64,000 bases of DNA from Paenibacillus oenotherae (GCF_019443105.1 NZ_JAHZIJ010000009.1:1-64000); one strand, 5' to 3'. Positions 17,235 through 26,118 are shown, numbered from the stretch's first letter. Notes: generated from the letters alone by a model not told the origin. Numbers and translations are program-made.

Positions 17235-17645
17235 TTAAACATTTTCACGATAAATGACATAGCTCGAGGGATTCTCTCTTACGAGCACCTGCAAACATTT
17301 CGGCTTATTCGGCATTTCTACAAGCGCATTTGCGACCAGATGATAGACAGTCTTGGCAATCCCTTCAGTCGTTGGGAACTGTCCGGCAAATTCCGGATGA
17401 TCATTCAGCACCGAGAAGTCGAACCGCTGCACAAACGCATTGATGACACCGAAATTGACCAGAAAGCCTGAATCCTGAAGCTCATCGCCGACAAGTGTAA
17501 TACTGACAATAAACGTATGACCATGCATATTGCGGGAGGGGCCTGCGGTCACGTGAGGATTGAAGTGCGCCGCCGCAAGCTCGATATCCTTGTTCAATTC
17601 GAATTTATAGGGATGCTGGACAGAGGGGTAATATTGAAAAAGCAT
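17235..17645 (-). CDS. QueD/6-pyruvoyl-tetrahydropterin-synthase paralogue lacking catalytic Cys and His
   Basis: 136 residues; the ATG follows AAGGAG. It is colinear with 6-carboxy-tetrahydropterin synthase QueD: zinc ligands His27, His41 and His43 (AAHFN ... MHGH), the PTTE motif and the pterin-anchoring glutamate (LVRE, about 124) are present. The residue normally holding the nucleophilic cysteine (GKC-x-x-HGH) is Ser37 (GPSRNMHGH). The catalytic histidine of the usual LDH motif is Phe77 (RFDFSVLN), with Asp76 retained. The fold and pterin site should be intact but classical chemistry is unlikely. It lies 85 bp after psuG, before a strong terminator; no queC or queE is nearby. It may bind or act on a pterin-like substrate. 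Confidence 0.85.
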   Translation of the reverse strand: MLFQYYPSVQHPYKFELNKDIELAAAHFNPHVTAGPSRNMHGHTFIVSITLVGDELQDSGFLVNFGVINAFVQRFDFSVLNDHPEFAGQFPTTEGIAKTVYHLVANALVEMPNKPKCLQVLVRENPSSYVIYRENV

Positions 17646-17730
17646 ATATAATCAGCTCCTTGTCTGTGATGCTATTAATGTCATTTTTATCATAGAGGTC
17701 ATTGAAGCCATTCCACTCGCGTTCACTTGG

Positions 17731-18660
17731 CTAACATTGCATATTGCCCGACCGCGCGCAGGAGGCCGCCTGCCTTGCCAAAGCCGCCGCAGTTTCAGCA
17801 GCCGCACAAGCAGCTTCCACAATTAGCGCCCGGTTAGCAGCTGCCGACCGGCCTTCGGTAAAGCTCTCAATTGCCCGAATAATGTGTGGGGTCACGCCTT
17901 TTCCGCCTGAGAAGCCCTTCGCCCCGTCCAATGCGCGTTTAATGACCGCCTCAATCTCATCCTTATCAAATGCGCTCGCATGCGGAATCGAAGCCCCCAG
18001 AACAATTCCCGTCCGCAGACCGAGCCCCCAGTGGGCCGCCGCCATTGCCGCAATTTCCTCACCATTGTCAACCCGAAGCGCCGGATAATCCGAATCATGC
18101 ACAAAGTAGCCGGGAAACCGCTCATTCTTATAAGACCATACCGGGACTCCAAGCGTCTCCAGCGCCTCCAGACTTTTGCCAATATCGAGAAATGTTTTGA
18201 TTCCGCCGCATGCCATAATGACAGGTGTGGAGCCCATAATCGTCAGATCCCCGGAAATGTCCCATGTATCTCCGACATCGCGATGGACACCGCCGAGCCC
18301 TCCGGCAAGCGCAACCCGGATGCCAGCTTTGTGCGCAGCCCATGCTGTTGTCGCAGCAGTCGTGCCGCCGCTGTATCCCCTCACCATCGCCGCACCGAGA
18401 TCAGCCGTCGTCAGCTTGACATTACCCTCCGCCTTCGCCAGCCGTTCCTGCTCTGCCCGCTCCAACCCGACAATCAGCTTGCCCTCCGACAGAGCTACAA
18501 GTGCCGGTTCCGCACCGCCTGCACGGATATGATGTTCAATTTCCAAGACCAGATCGAGCGCATGCGGATAGGACAGGCCGTGCGTGAGCAAAGTGGATTC
18601 CACCGCAACGACCGCCCTCCCTTGTTCAAGCGCCGCCTGAATTCGGGGCGAGAATTCCAT
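17731..18660 (-). CDS. psuG: Pseudouridine-5'-phosphate glycosidase PsuG
   Basis: 309 residues. Family enzymes cleave the C-C glycosidic bond of pseudouridine 5'-phosphate to uracil and ribose 5-phosphate, using a metal and a covalent lysine adduct. Conserved motifs include VESTLLTHG (Glu21), NVKLTTADL (Lys82), GYSGGTT, AGGLGGVHRD, SGDL (Asp138) and GGIKTFLDIG with Lys155 at the expected Schiff-base position. Homologues can also run in reverse as C-glycoside synthases in antibiotic pathways. Here the importer, kinase and PucR context favour catabolism. It follows the amidohydrolase gene by 120 bp, a gap holding an imperfect GAACC/GGTTC hairpin. Confidence 0.93.
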   Translation of the reverse strand: MEFSPRIQAALEQGRAVVAVESTLLTHGLSYPHALDLVLEIEHHIRAGGAEPALVALSEGKLIVGLERAEQERLAKAEGNVKLTTADLGAAMVRGYSGGTTAATTAWAAHKAGIRVALAGGLGGVHRDVGDTWDISGDLTIMGSTPVIMACGGIKTFLDIGKSLEALETLGVPVWSYKNERFPGYFVHDSDYPALRVDNGEEIAAMAAAHWGLGLRTGIVLGASIPHASAFDKDEIEAVIKRALDGAKGFSGGKGVTPHIIRAIESFTEGRSAAANRALIVEAACAAAETAAALARQAASCARSGNMQC

Positions 18661-18780
18661 ACCTCCATCCCCCTAACTATAAAGTTTTACAGAGAACCAT
18701 TCCCTTGCGAGCGTCGCAGACGCCGTAAGACGGTTCCTCCCGCCTATAGCCTATAGCTAACCGGCATTATTCCATACCGC

Positions 18781-19974
18781 TTATATATTGAGCATGAAGA
18801 TATAGTCCTCGATTACTTTCACACCGCCGCAAATGAAGTGGCGAATATCGGCAGGGCCGCATCTGTGAACGACAGAGGAGACCCAATCATTGCTGTAGAC
18901 GAAAGCGTCGCGGGTCATGTCCAGCACGAGAAAGGTGGCATCCTTCCCAGGCTCGAGCGCCCCCATGGCGCCATCAAGCTTGAGCGCCTTGGCGCCGGAT
19001 ATGGTCGCAGAGGTCAGCAAATACCGCGAATCAATCGACTTGGGATCCTGCGTTGCGCCCCGCGTCGAGCGGCTGGCCGTATCCATCTCCCGGAACAGGT
19101 CCGGACTGGAGAACATCATATTATCCGAGCCGATGGATACCGGAATGCCATTCCGGTAGAACTCATGCAGCGGCGGGATGCCGTCGCCGAGCAGCAGATT
19201 CGTGCGCGGACAGCACGCAATATGCTGCCTGCGCGCCTTCAGTTCGACCAGATCGGAGGCCGTCGCATGCGTCAGATGCACCATCAAGTCAGGCTCGAAG
19301 GCGAAAGCCCGCTTCACCTCGGTCGCCCCGTAGCGATTCATGGACATCTCCGCGTCTCTGGGCGATTCGCTTAGATGAATCGCCAGTATTTTGTCACCGG
19401 CAATCTCCCGCATCTGTTGGAACACTTCCAGCTCGAACGCATTAATGCTGGAGATGCCAAAGCCGTCCGCTTGCTCCGCGACCGCCTCCAGCTCCGCCCG
19501 CTTCAGATCATGCCCCGCTTTGTAATCCGCCATGGGCCGCCCCAGAATAACAGGACGGATCGGTAGCGCCCGGCTCGCTTCACGCAGTGCGCGAATGCCG
19601 TCCAGACCGCCCTCGCGAAAGTCCCCGAAGGCAGCGACGCCGCATTTCATCATTTCCTTCAGACCCTGCCGGATGGATGCAATCAGCCTCTCCTCGCTGA
19701 GCTGCTGAAGAAAGCGGTGCTTCAGCCCATGCGGAGGGGCAACGGCCTCTTCGACAAGCAGCCCGATGCCCAGCTCTTTGGCCGCAGTATCTCCGATATG
19801 GGTATGTGCGTCATAGAATGCAGGCACAACAAGCCCGCCCTCCAGATCAATGCCTTCCTCATAATGATCGCGTGTTATGGAGACGATCTTTCCTTTATCA
19901 ACAATGATGGCCGCGTTCGGGAGCAGCTCCAGCTCCGGGCCCATCAGCACATTCGCATTTATATAAGTTTCCAT
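18781..19974 (-). CDS. Amidohydrolase-superfamily enzyme (deaminase-like)
   Basis: 397 residues of the metal-dependent ATZ/TRZ or cytosine-deaminase-like branch. Metal ligands are visible as HTH (His57, His59), HLSE, a histidine in VHLTHA and the aspartate of SIGSDN. The C-terminal beta-sandwich (GALEPGKDATFLVLD) is typical. Such enzymes hydrolyse an amino group or amide on purine, pyrimidine or pterin rings. The start overlaps the end of the PfkB kinase gene by 16 nt, showing tight coupling. A base released or modified in this pathway is the probable substrate; the exact one cannot be told from sequence. Confidence 0.88.
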   Translation of the reverse strand: METYINANVLMGPELELLPNAAIIVDKGKIVSITRDHYEEGIDLEGGLVVPAFYDAHTHIGDTAAKELGIGLLVEEAVAPPHGLKHRFLQQLSEERLIASIRQGLKEMMKCGVAAFGDFREGGLDGIRALREASRALPIRPVILGRPMADYKAGHDLKRAELEAVAEQADGFGISSINAFELEVFQQMREIAGDKILAIHLSESPRDAEMSMNRYGATEVKRAFAFEPDLMVHLTHATASDLVELKARRQHIACCPRTNLLLGDGIPPLHEFYRNGIPVSIGSDNMMFSSPDLFREMDTASRSTRGATQDPKSIDSRYLLTSATISGAKALKLDGAMGALEPGKDATFLVLDMTRDAFVYSNDWVSSVVHRCGPADIRHFICGGVKVIEDYIFMLNI

Positions 19975-20933
19975 TCCATATCCACCTCGGTCATTGTAAT
20001 TGCAAGCCGCTGTTCCGCCATCACTTCTTCGATCTCCGCCAGCGAAGGATAGTACACCGAGCTGCCAGAGCGGCTGACGGCAACAGAAGAAGCAGCAGTC
20101 GCAAAAACAACGGCGTCCTCAGCGCCCCCGCCATGCAACAAACAATGCACGAACGCAGCGGCAAAAATATCCCCCGCAGCCAGCGAGTTGCTCGTCACAA
20201 CGGGAATGGAGGGGCAAGCAATCAAGCGGCCGCCAGCGAGCACAATGCTCCCCCGCCTCCCTCTCGTGCATACAACCATAGCAGGTCCAAGCGCCGCAAT
20301 CCGCAGCAGCTTATCCGCAAGCTCCTGCCCCTCCGGGCATAACAGCGCTACGGCTGGCTCATTAATAAACACAATATCCGTACAGGCCAGCGCCCGCCGG
20401 ACACCCTCCTCACCCCAGCGCCGGATAGATGACGGCTCCACATCAAGCGACCGCGTAATCCCCATCCGGCCGCATTCTGCCAGCAAACGCAGCACATACG
20501 GCTCCAGAAACAAGTGGGTATGAATATGCTTCGTATGGGTGAGATCGAATACCGCCACTTCCTCCGGCCTGGGCAGACGCGCTCCATCAATTGGCGGCGA
20601 GAGCAGCACGGACTTCTCCCCCGTTCCATCAATCATGATGATAGCGGTTGGCGTCTGCGTATCCAGAATGTGGTTGAAGGAAGGCTCCACTCCTCTGGCC
20701 TCAAGCGTCTGCTGAAGCTGGCGCCCTATGGAGTCGTTGCCGAGCCACCCCAGAACGTTGGCCCGTGCGCCCAGCTTGGCGGATGTGATGGCAAAATGTA
20801 CCGCAGGTCCGCCTGGCGACCAGGTCAGCGTCTCCGCGAACACCTTTTCGTCGTAACCTGGCAGACGGGGCACGATAAACAACCCATCCATCACAATATT
20901 GCCGAAAGTCAAAATTCTCTGATCCTCCATCAC
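19959..20933 (-). CDS. PfkB-family carbohydrate kinase, candidate pseudouridine kinase
   Basis: 324 residues; GTG at 20933 or ATG at 20930, both served by a GGGAG site inside the end of the upstream ATPase gene. The ribokinase fold shows an N-terminal sugar-binding glycine motif (SPGGPAVHFAI), the GWLGNDSIG signature and the catalytic segment NSLAAGDIFAAAF, where the usual GAGD is AAGD with the base aspartate kept. PsuG needs a 5'-phosphorylated substrate, so a PfkB kinase one gene away is the natural supplier (psuK role). This is inference from context; ribokinase or another nucleoside kinase activity remains possible. Confidence 0.85.
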   Translation of the reverse strand: MMEDQRILTFGNIVMDGLFIVPRLPGYDEKVFAETLTWSPGGPAVHFAITSAKLGARANVLGWLGNDSIGRQLQQTLEARGVEPSFNHILDTQTPTAIIMIDGTGEKSVLLSPPIDGARLPRPEEVAVFDLTHTKHIHTHLFLEPYVLRLLAECGRMGITRSLDVEPSSIRRWGEEGVRRALACTDIVFINEPAVALLCPEGQELADKLLRIAALGPAMVVCTRGRRGSIVLAGGRLIACPSIPVVTSNSLAAGDIFAAAFVHCLLHGGGAEDAVVFATAASSVAVSRSGSSVYYPSLAEIEEVMAEQRLAITMTEVDMEWKLI

Positions 20934-20936
20934 GAC

Positions 20937-22076
20937 TCAACTCCCTGATCGGGCGGCATAAGCTGCCGCCGAATCCTTGATCTCAATGGCGGTCACCGCT
21001 CCTGTCGTATCTCCATGAAACAACAGCGCGTTCTCCACCACCAATTGAAGCTTCACCCGATCTCCGCTGCCTGGAATCCACTTGGAATGCACCAGCGCAC
21101 ACAGCTTCGTGCCGGAGCCCGCCGTCCGGATATGGACGAGCGCCGCCGAACCCAGATACTCCACCACATCCACAGTTGCAGCAATTCCGCCCCTCCCTTC
21201 ATCCACTGGCGATAGAAGCACATCCTCCGGCCGAATGCCGAGCACGTAATCGCAATCCTCTGGCGGCACTCCCGTTCCGCAGCTAATTTCAAGGAAGGTA
21301 TCCAGCACAGAGATGCCGACCGCTCCGCCGCTCCGCTTGCTGCGACAGGGGTACAGATTGATCGGCGGATCGCCGATGAACCCCGCCACGAACAGGTTCG
21401 CAGGTGACTTGTACAATTCGAGAGGCGTGCCAATCTGCTGAATGACCCCGTTCTGCAGCACTGCGATCCGGTCTGCCATCGTCATGGCTTCTTCCTGATC
21501 ATGCGTGACCATAATCGTCGTAATGCCAAGCTCCTGCTGCAGCGCCCGCATCTCCAGCCGAATTTGCCGCCTTAGCTTGGCGTCCAGATTCGACAACGGC
21601 TCATCGAGCAGCAGCAGTGCGGGTCTGAGCGCAATAGCGCGGGCGATTGCAACCCGCTGCTGCTGCCCGCCCGAGAGCTGCTTCGGATACCGCTTCTCAA
21701 GTCCGGTCAGTCCGACGATATCCAGCACCGAACGGATACGCGCCTTGCTCTCTTCTGCTGCAGTTCGTTTGCATTTCAGGCCAAAAGCAATATTCTCTTC
21801 TACAGTCAGATGCGGGAACAGCGCATAATCTTGGAAAACAAAGCCGATGTTCCGCCGATTCGGAGGCAAATCCCCGATCTCCTCGCCTGCGAGAGAGATC
21901 GTTCCAAGATCCGCCGTCTCGAAGCCGCCGACCATTCTTAGAATGGTGCTTTTCCCAGAGCCGCTCGGTCCCAGCAGACAGATGAACTCGCCCGGCTCCG
22001 CCTGCAGATGAATATCACGAAGCACCTCTACGCCCCGAAAGGTCTTCGAAATCCGTTCCAGGCTCAATTGGCTCAT
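20937..22076 (-). CDS. ABC importer ATPase, PotA type
   Basis: 379 residues with Walker A GPSGSGKS, Q-loop FQDYALF, signature LSGGQQQRVA, Walker B LLLLDEPLSNLD and a C-terminal TOBE domain (about 280-360) as in PotA/FbpC ATPases. It energises the two permeases encoded upstream in the same operon. It is separated from them by the nucleoside phosphorylase gene, an uncommon order that ties the enzyme to transport. Downstream kinase start is 3 bp away. Confidence 0.93.
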   Translation of the reverse strand: MSQLSLERISKTFRGVEVLRDIHLQAEPGEFICLLGPSGSGKSTILRMVGGFETADLGTISLAGEEIGDLPPNRRNIGFVFQDYALFPHLTVEENIAFGLKCKRTAAEESKARIRSVLDIVGLTGLEKRYPKQLSGGQQQRVAIARAIALRPALLLLDEPLSNLDAKLRRQIRLEMRALQQELGITTIMVTHDQEEAMTMADRIAVLQNGVIQQIGTPLELYKSPANLFVAGFIGDPPINLYPCRSKRSGGAVGISVLDTFLEISCGTGVPPEDCDYVLGIRPEDVLLSPVDEGRGGIAATVDVVEYLGSAALVHIRTAGSGTKLCALVHSKWIPGSGDRVKLQLVVENALLFHGDTTGAVTAIEIKDSAAAYAARSGS

Positions 22077-22107
22077 CGCAGCTCCTCCTTTCGCCAGTCT
22101 ATTTCTC

Positions 22108-22205
22108 TTGCCAACTCCTTCTTACGCACTCTTCTTATGAACTCTTCTTACTAGCTCTTCTTGCGAACGCTTCTTACTAGCTCCTCTTGCGAAATCATCT
22201 CACTA
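22108..22205. repeat. Degenerate short tandem repeat between phosphorylase and ATPase genes
   Basis: Variants of a 14-17 bp unit (plus strand CTCTTCTTACTAG or CTCTTCTTGCGAA) occur about six times, directly after the phosphorylase stop. On the transcribed strand it is purine-rich (AAGAAGAG). Confidence 0.6.
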
Positions 22206-22212
22206 GCCCCTC

Positions 22213-23025
22213 TTACAGATTCTTCTTCAGCTCCGCATCCAGCAGCACAATGCCATCCAGCGCCGTTACAACTGCATGCTCGAAGCCCGCTCCGGCAAGA
22301 AACGGCTCTCCCGTTACAAAATTATCGCCAATCGCATTCACAACACCGCCGCGCAGTCCGAACAATGTCGTCAGCGTCAGCAGAATCGCCGCTTCGCGCT
22401 CGATATTGAGCACGCCTGCGCGGTGCCACAGCTCAAACTGCTCCTTATGCCGCTCCAGAATGTAGCCATTGCGTGCAGGACGGCCTACGCCGACATACTC
22501 CGAATCCACGGAGCGTGTAATGCCCAGATGATGCTTGAATCCGTTCCGCTCTGCCGCCTGCTTCATGCAGGCAACCAGCTGGTAATCGGCAATCGCCGGG
22601 AATTGCGCAGGCACATAGGCGTGGCTCGTCCCTTCATCCCGGACAGCACCTGTCGCAATTACAAGATCGCCAACGGACATTTGCTCCTGCAGACCGCCTG
22701 AGCCGCCAACCCGTATAAACGTGGATGCATCCGTATTCATCATGAAATCCATCAAAATAATTTCAAGCTCAGGCGCGCCGCTGCCGCAGGAGACAACCGT
22801 CACATCCACACCCTTGTAGGTTCCGGTGTAGGTTCTGCACATGCCGGTATCTGCGACCAGCACGCGCGTATCGAAGTGGTCCGCTACCTCCTCCGCGACA
22901 TCCTTCTCACAGCCGTGCAGCGGATCTTTTACTACAAAAATGACATAAGGCGCCGCTTGCTCCGGCGTAATCCCTGTAAAAGCAGGCTTTCCATTTATCG
23001 TGAAAGGACCGATTTTGTTCAACAT
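22213..23025 (-). CDS. Nucleoside phosphorylase (uridine/purine phosphorylase family)
   Basis: 270 residues; the ATG is preceded by CAGGAGG. The PNP/UDP phosphorylase fold is shown by VADTGMCRTYTGTYKG, the phosphate and base loop RVGGSGGLQ, the DEGTSHAY segment and the ribose-binding motif NIEREAAIL (like the M-E-x-E-A signature). It cleaves N-nucleosides with phosphate to base and ribose 1-phosphate in the cytoplasm. Its position inside an ABC importer operon, between permease and ATPase, indicates that the imported compound is a nucleoside. Exact base specificity is open. Confidence 0.9.
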   Translation of the reverse strand: MLNKIGPFTINGKPAFTGITPEQAAPYVIFVVKDPLHGCEKDVAEEVADHFDTRVLVADTGMCRTYTGTYKGVDVTVVSCGSGAPELEIILMDFMMNTDASTFIRVGGSGGLQEQMSVGDLVIATGAVRDEGTSHAYVPAQFPAIADYQLVACMKQAAERNGFKHHLGITRSVDSEYVGVGRPARNGYILERHKEQFELWHRAGVLNIEREAAILLTLTTLFGLRGGVVNAIGDNFVTGEPFLAGAGFEHAVVTALDGIVLLDAELKKNL

Positions 23026-23064
23026 ATGATCAACAACCTCCTGTATGGGCTCTTTGGCAACCTC

Positions 23065-23874
23065 TTAGAAATATCTCGACCAGCGGGCGAATCTCTCCCC
23101 AATGAGAGACAGGATGAAGATAATGAGCGTAATGATGGCCGACCAAGCGAGCACGATCTGGTTCAGCCCTTCGCTGCGCTGCTCTGAATAGACTCTGACC
23201 GGGAAAGTAGAGGAGCCCGAGCTGGAAATAAACATCGTTAGCGTCACATCTGTAAATGACATTAGAAATCCGAATATGGCTCCGACCAGCAGTCCGGGCA
23301 TAATGAGCGGCAGCGTAATTCTGCGGAACGTCGTCCATCTGCCAGCCCCCAGACTGGATGCAGCCTCTTCAAGCTTAGGATTCATCTCGCGAAGGCTTTG
23401 AACGACAATTCGCAGAATAAAGGGCGTAATCATAACCGTATGCGCCAGCACCAGCGATAAGAAGGAGCCCGATAAGCCGATCATGCCGTAAAATTGCAGA
23501 AGGCCAAGCGACCAAATTACGAGCGGGAAGAACAATGGCGCCAGCAGCACCGTTTCCGCCAGCTTGCCGGAACTTCTCCGCAGCGCGATAGCTGCAGGCA
23601 CCGATATAAGAAGCGAGAGTACAGCTGCAATCGAAGCAAGCTTCAAGCTGTTCATTATAGAACTGCGATACTCCGTATTGACGATCATCTCCTGGAACCA
23701 CCGAAAGCTAAGTCCCTCAAGCGGGAACGAGAAATAGTCGGCCTTGTTGAAGGCCACCAGCACCATGAGCAGCATAGGCGCAAGCACGAATAGAAAAGCA
23801 AGCCAAACAAGGAAGCGATGGACCATTCGAAGCAGCAGCATCGATACCCGCCCGGGGGCCATAGGACGACTCAT
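23065..23874 (-). CDS. ABC importer permease, PotC type
   Basis: 269 residues, six predicted membrane helices and the coupling-loop motif EEAASSLGAGRWTTFRRITLP of PotC-like permeases. Overlaps the PotB-type gene by 4 nt. It forms the membrane pore with that protein. The PotBC family carries polyamines, iron, thiamine and other small solutes. Enzymes in this operon point to a nucleoside-like solute. Confidence 0.92.
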   Translation of the reverse strand: MSRPMAPGRVSMLLLRMVHRFLVWLAFLFVLAPMLLMVLVAFNKADYFSFPLEGLSFRWFQEMIVNTEYRSSIMNSLKLASIAAVLSLLISVPAAIALRRSSGKLAETVLLAPLFFPLVIWSLGLLQFYGMIGLSGSFLSLVLAHTVMITPFILRIVVQSLREMNPKLEEAASSLGAGRWTTFRRITLPLIMPGLLVGAIFGFLMSFTDVTLTMFISSSGSSTFPVRVYSEQRSEGLNQIVLAWSAIITLIIFILSLIGERFARWSRYF

Positions 23875-24776
23875 CCGCGATTCCTCCCCTGCAGCTTGAC
23901 CGATCCGGTCAAGGACATCGTTACGATAATGAGCACGAGCAACAGCGCGATGGAGATGACCGAAGCGAACGACCAGTCGAAGATTTGAATCGCCTGCTGA
24001 TAAATAATTTGGGCCAGCATTTGAATTTTGCCTTGCCCGATAATACCGGGTGTGGCGAAGGAACCGATCGTACCGCCGAACACGAGTGCGCTGCCCGCCA
24101 TCATGCCTCCCTTAGTAAGCGGAAGGGTGACACGCAGGAAGGCGGTCCATGAATTCGCCCCGAGACTGGAGGCCGCATCCAGCACATTGACCGGAATTGA
24201 ACGAAGCGAGTTGACGATTGACAGCACCATGAAGGGCAAGAAGCCATGAACAAGCGCGATCACAACCGCCGTGTACGTACCAAGGAAATTATAGGGCTGG
24301 TCGATCAGCCCGATATCCTTCAGGAAAGCGTTAATCGGCCCGTAGCGGGCGAACATCAGATACCAGCCGAGAGATTGCAGCAGCGCCCCGCTGAACAGCG
24401 GCGTGAGCACGATTGTAATCAGACTTGTTTTGACAAAGGACTTGGCCTTGTAGATGTGATAAGCGAGCACGTAGCCGATCACCAGGGACACGAGTACGAC
24501 GATGACGCCCATCAGCAGCGTAATGCCAATGACTTTGATGAAATAGGGATCAGATACGAACCGGATGAAATTGGCCAGTGTCAGCTCTCTTTCCCACATG
24601 CTCTTCTCGGGCTGGTTGACCTGGATGCTGTTGATCAGCAGCACAATTGCGGGAATCAGGAAAACAAGCCAGTAGATGAGCATAGCGGGAGAGAGCAGCG
24701 CCACATAGGACCATAGCCGCCTTCTCGCAGCTGGCTTCGCTTTGATCGGCCCTCCAGTGATAATGTCTTCGCGCAT
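23871..24776 (-). CDS. ABC importer permease, PotB type
   Basis: 301 residues from the ATG at 24776, which has GGGGGAGAGG 5 nt upstream; a GTG seven codons earlier is less likely. Six membrane helices, a cytoplasmic N-terminus, and the coupling loop DAASSLGANSWTAFLRVTLP. It follows the binding lipoprotein gene by 39 bp and overlaps the second permease. Confidence 0.92.
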   Translation of the reverse strand: MREDIITGGPIKAKPAARRRLWSYVALLSPAMLIYWLVFLIPAIVLLINSIQVNQPEKSMWERELTLANFIRFVSDPYFIKVIGITLLMGVIVVLVSLVIGYVLAYHIYKAKSFVKTSLITIVLTPLFSGALLQSLGWYLMFARYGPINAFLKDIGLIDQPYNFLGTYTAVVIALVHGFLPFMVLSIVNSLRSIPVNVLDAASSLGANSWTAFLRVTLPLTKGGMMAGSALVFGGTIGSFATPGIIGQGKIQMLAQIIYQQAIQIFDWSFASVISIALLLVLIIVTMSLTGSVKLQGRNRG

Positions 24777-24815
24777 CTGCCTCTCCCCCTTTCTCACATT
24801 ATTTTTATGCCGGAG

Positions 24816-25916
24816 CTACTTCGCAAGAATTTCCGTATTCCACTTCTGCGTCCACTCGGAACGCTTGGAGATGATATAGTCCCAATCCAGCACTTCCAGC
24901 TTGCCTACCGCTTCAGGGCCATAAACAATTTTGTTTGTCAGGTCACCCTCTACCTTCACCTCTTTATTCGTAGGGCCGAAGAACAGGTCGGTGGCAAAAT
25001 GCTGCTGCATCTCCACGCCAATCGCCAAATTGACGAACTCCTTGGCAAGCGCCTCATGCTTCGTGCCCTCGGCGATCACAATGGTATCCTTGGCCATCAC
25101 CGGGCCCGGACTGTTCGGATAGACGAACTCTACCGGGAATCCTTTGCCGATATATTCATAGGCGTAGCTGTTGAAGATAGGCGCTGCAAGCACACTGCCG
25201 TTCTTCATCTCCAGGAACAGCTCGTCCAGATTGGAGTAGGTCATCGGTACAGGCTTCAGCTCCTTCAGCTTGTCGAAGTTGGCCCCGTCGTCCTTCTCTG
25301 TCTTGCCAAAAGCCTTGCCTGCCATCGCGATCAACGCATCGCCCTCGAAGCCGGGATAGGTCGGGAATGCAATCTTGCCCGCCAGCTCTGGTGTCCACAA
25401 GTCGGCCCATTCCTTAATTTCGCCCTTCACGAGCTCCTTGTTGTACACAATTCCGAGACCCATAAACGTCATTCCATAGCCATTCTCCTGTGCGGCCGGA
25501 TAGAGCTGCGCGAAGTTCGGCAGGCTGGAATCGACAGGCTGGGCAACACCGTCATCGATTGCCTGTTTCGATTCATACAAGTTGAGGAAAGCGACATCCA
25601 TCGTCGGATTGCCCTTCTCTGCATACAGCTTGGCCAGACGATCGCCAGTGCCTCCAAGCACAAGCTCCACCGTCGCGCCTTTCTTCTCCAGCGGCTCTAC
25701 CGCGTATTTCTTGATCGTATCCGCATAGGAACCGCCCCACACGCCTACAACCAGTTTCTCTCCTTTATAAGGCTGATCATCCTCGGCTGGAGCTGGAGCA
25801 TTATTGCCTCCGCCAGCTGTGCTGTTTCCCTCGTTCTTGCCGCAAGCGGCTGCAATTAACAATAACGCGACCATCATGACCGACACCCATGCGAATCTCT
25901 TTCTGCTCCTATCCAT
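24816..25916 (-). CDS. ABC substrate-binding lipoprotein, PotD/spermidine-putrescine-binding type
   Basis: 366 residues with a lipoprotein signal peptide (LLIAAAC, Cys25). Mature motifs KLVVGVWGGSYAD, MTFMGLGIVYNKE, KEWADLWTPELAGK and FPTYPGF belong to family 1-type binding proteins of the PotD/thiamine/iron group. First gene of the minus-strand operon, behind a consensus promoter with adjacent inverted repeats. It determines the imported substrate, inferred to be a modified nucleoside from the downstream enzymes. Confidence 0.9.
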   Translation of the reverse strand: MDRSRKRFAWVSVMMVALLLIAAACGKNEGNSTAGGGNNAPAPAEDDQPYKGEKLVVGVWGGSYADTIKKYAVEPLEKKGATVELVLGGTGDRLAKLYAEKGNPTMDVAFLNLYESKQAIDDGVAQPVDSSLPNFAQLYPAAQENGYGMTFMGLGIVYNKELVKGEIKEWADLWTPELAGKIAFPTYPGFEGDALIAMAGKAFGKTEKDDGANFDKLKELKPVPMTYSNLDELFLEMKNGSVLAAPIFNSYAYEYIGKGFPVEFVYPNSPGPVMAKDTIVIAEGTKHEALAKEFVNLAIGVEMQQHFATDLFFGPTNKEVKVEGDLTNKIVYGPEAVGKLEVLDWDYIISKRSEWTQKWNTEILAK

Positions 25917-25960
25917 TCCAAGTCCTCCTCGTGATGAGTTGATAGTAAGTCTTGCAATGA

Positions 25961-25990
25961 ATTATACGGATAGCGAAATAGTAATGTAAA
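25961..25990 (-). promoter_or_regulatory. Promoter of the nucleoside import operon
   Basis: On the minus strand TTTACA (25985-25990), an 18 bp spacer and TATAAT (25961-25966), about 45 bp before the lipoprotein start codon. Confidence 0.6.
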
Positions 25991-25995
25991 TTAAC

Positions 25996-26015
25996 ATAAC
26001 ATTGATTTGTGTTAT
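25996..26015. promoter_or_regulatory. Inverted repeat ATAACA-N8-TGTTAT
   Basis: A perfect 6 bp inverted repeat immediately upstream of the -35 box of the import operon. It fits an activator site, possibly for the PucR-type protein encoded by the divergent transcript. Confidence 0.45.
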
Positions 26016-26068
26016 AATCTTAAATAACCGAACTAATTTGTTCATTTATATAAAAACATACGGATTCT

Positions 26069-26087
26069 CATTCATTTCTAGTGAATG
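26069..26087. promoter_or_regulatory. Inverted repeat CATTCA-N7-TGAATG
   Basis: Second palindrome in the divergent control region, centred between the other two. Its binding factor is unknown. Confidence 0.35.
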
Positions 26088-26099
26088 TCATCGCAGTTA

Positions 26100-26118
26100 A
26101 TGTTATATTTCATAACAT
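26100..26118. promoter_or_regulatory. Inverted repeat ATGTTAT-N5-ATAACAT
   Basis: A perfect 7 bp palindrome sharing the TGTTAT/ATAACA core with the site at 25996-26015. A ribosome-site-like AAAAGGAGGAG lies 25 bp further on, without a convincing gene after it. Confidence 0.45.
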
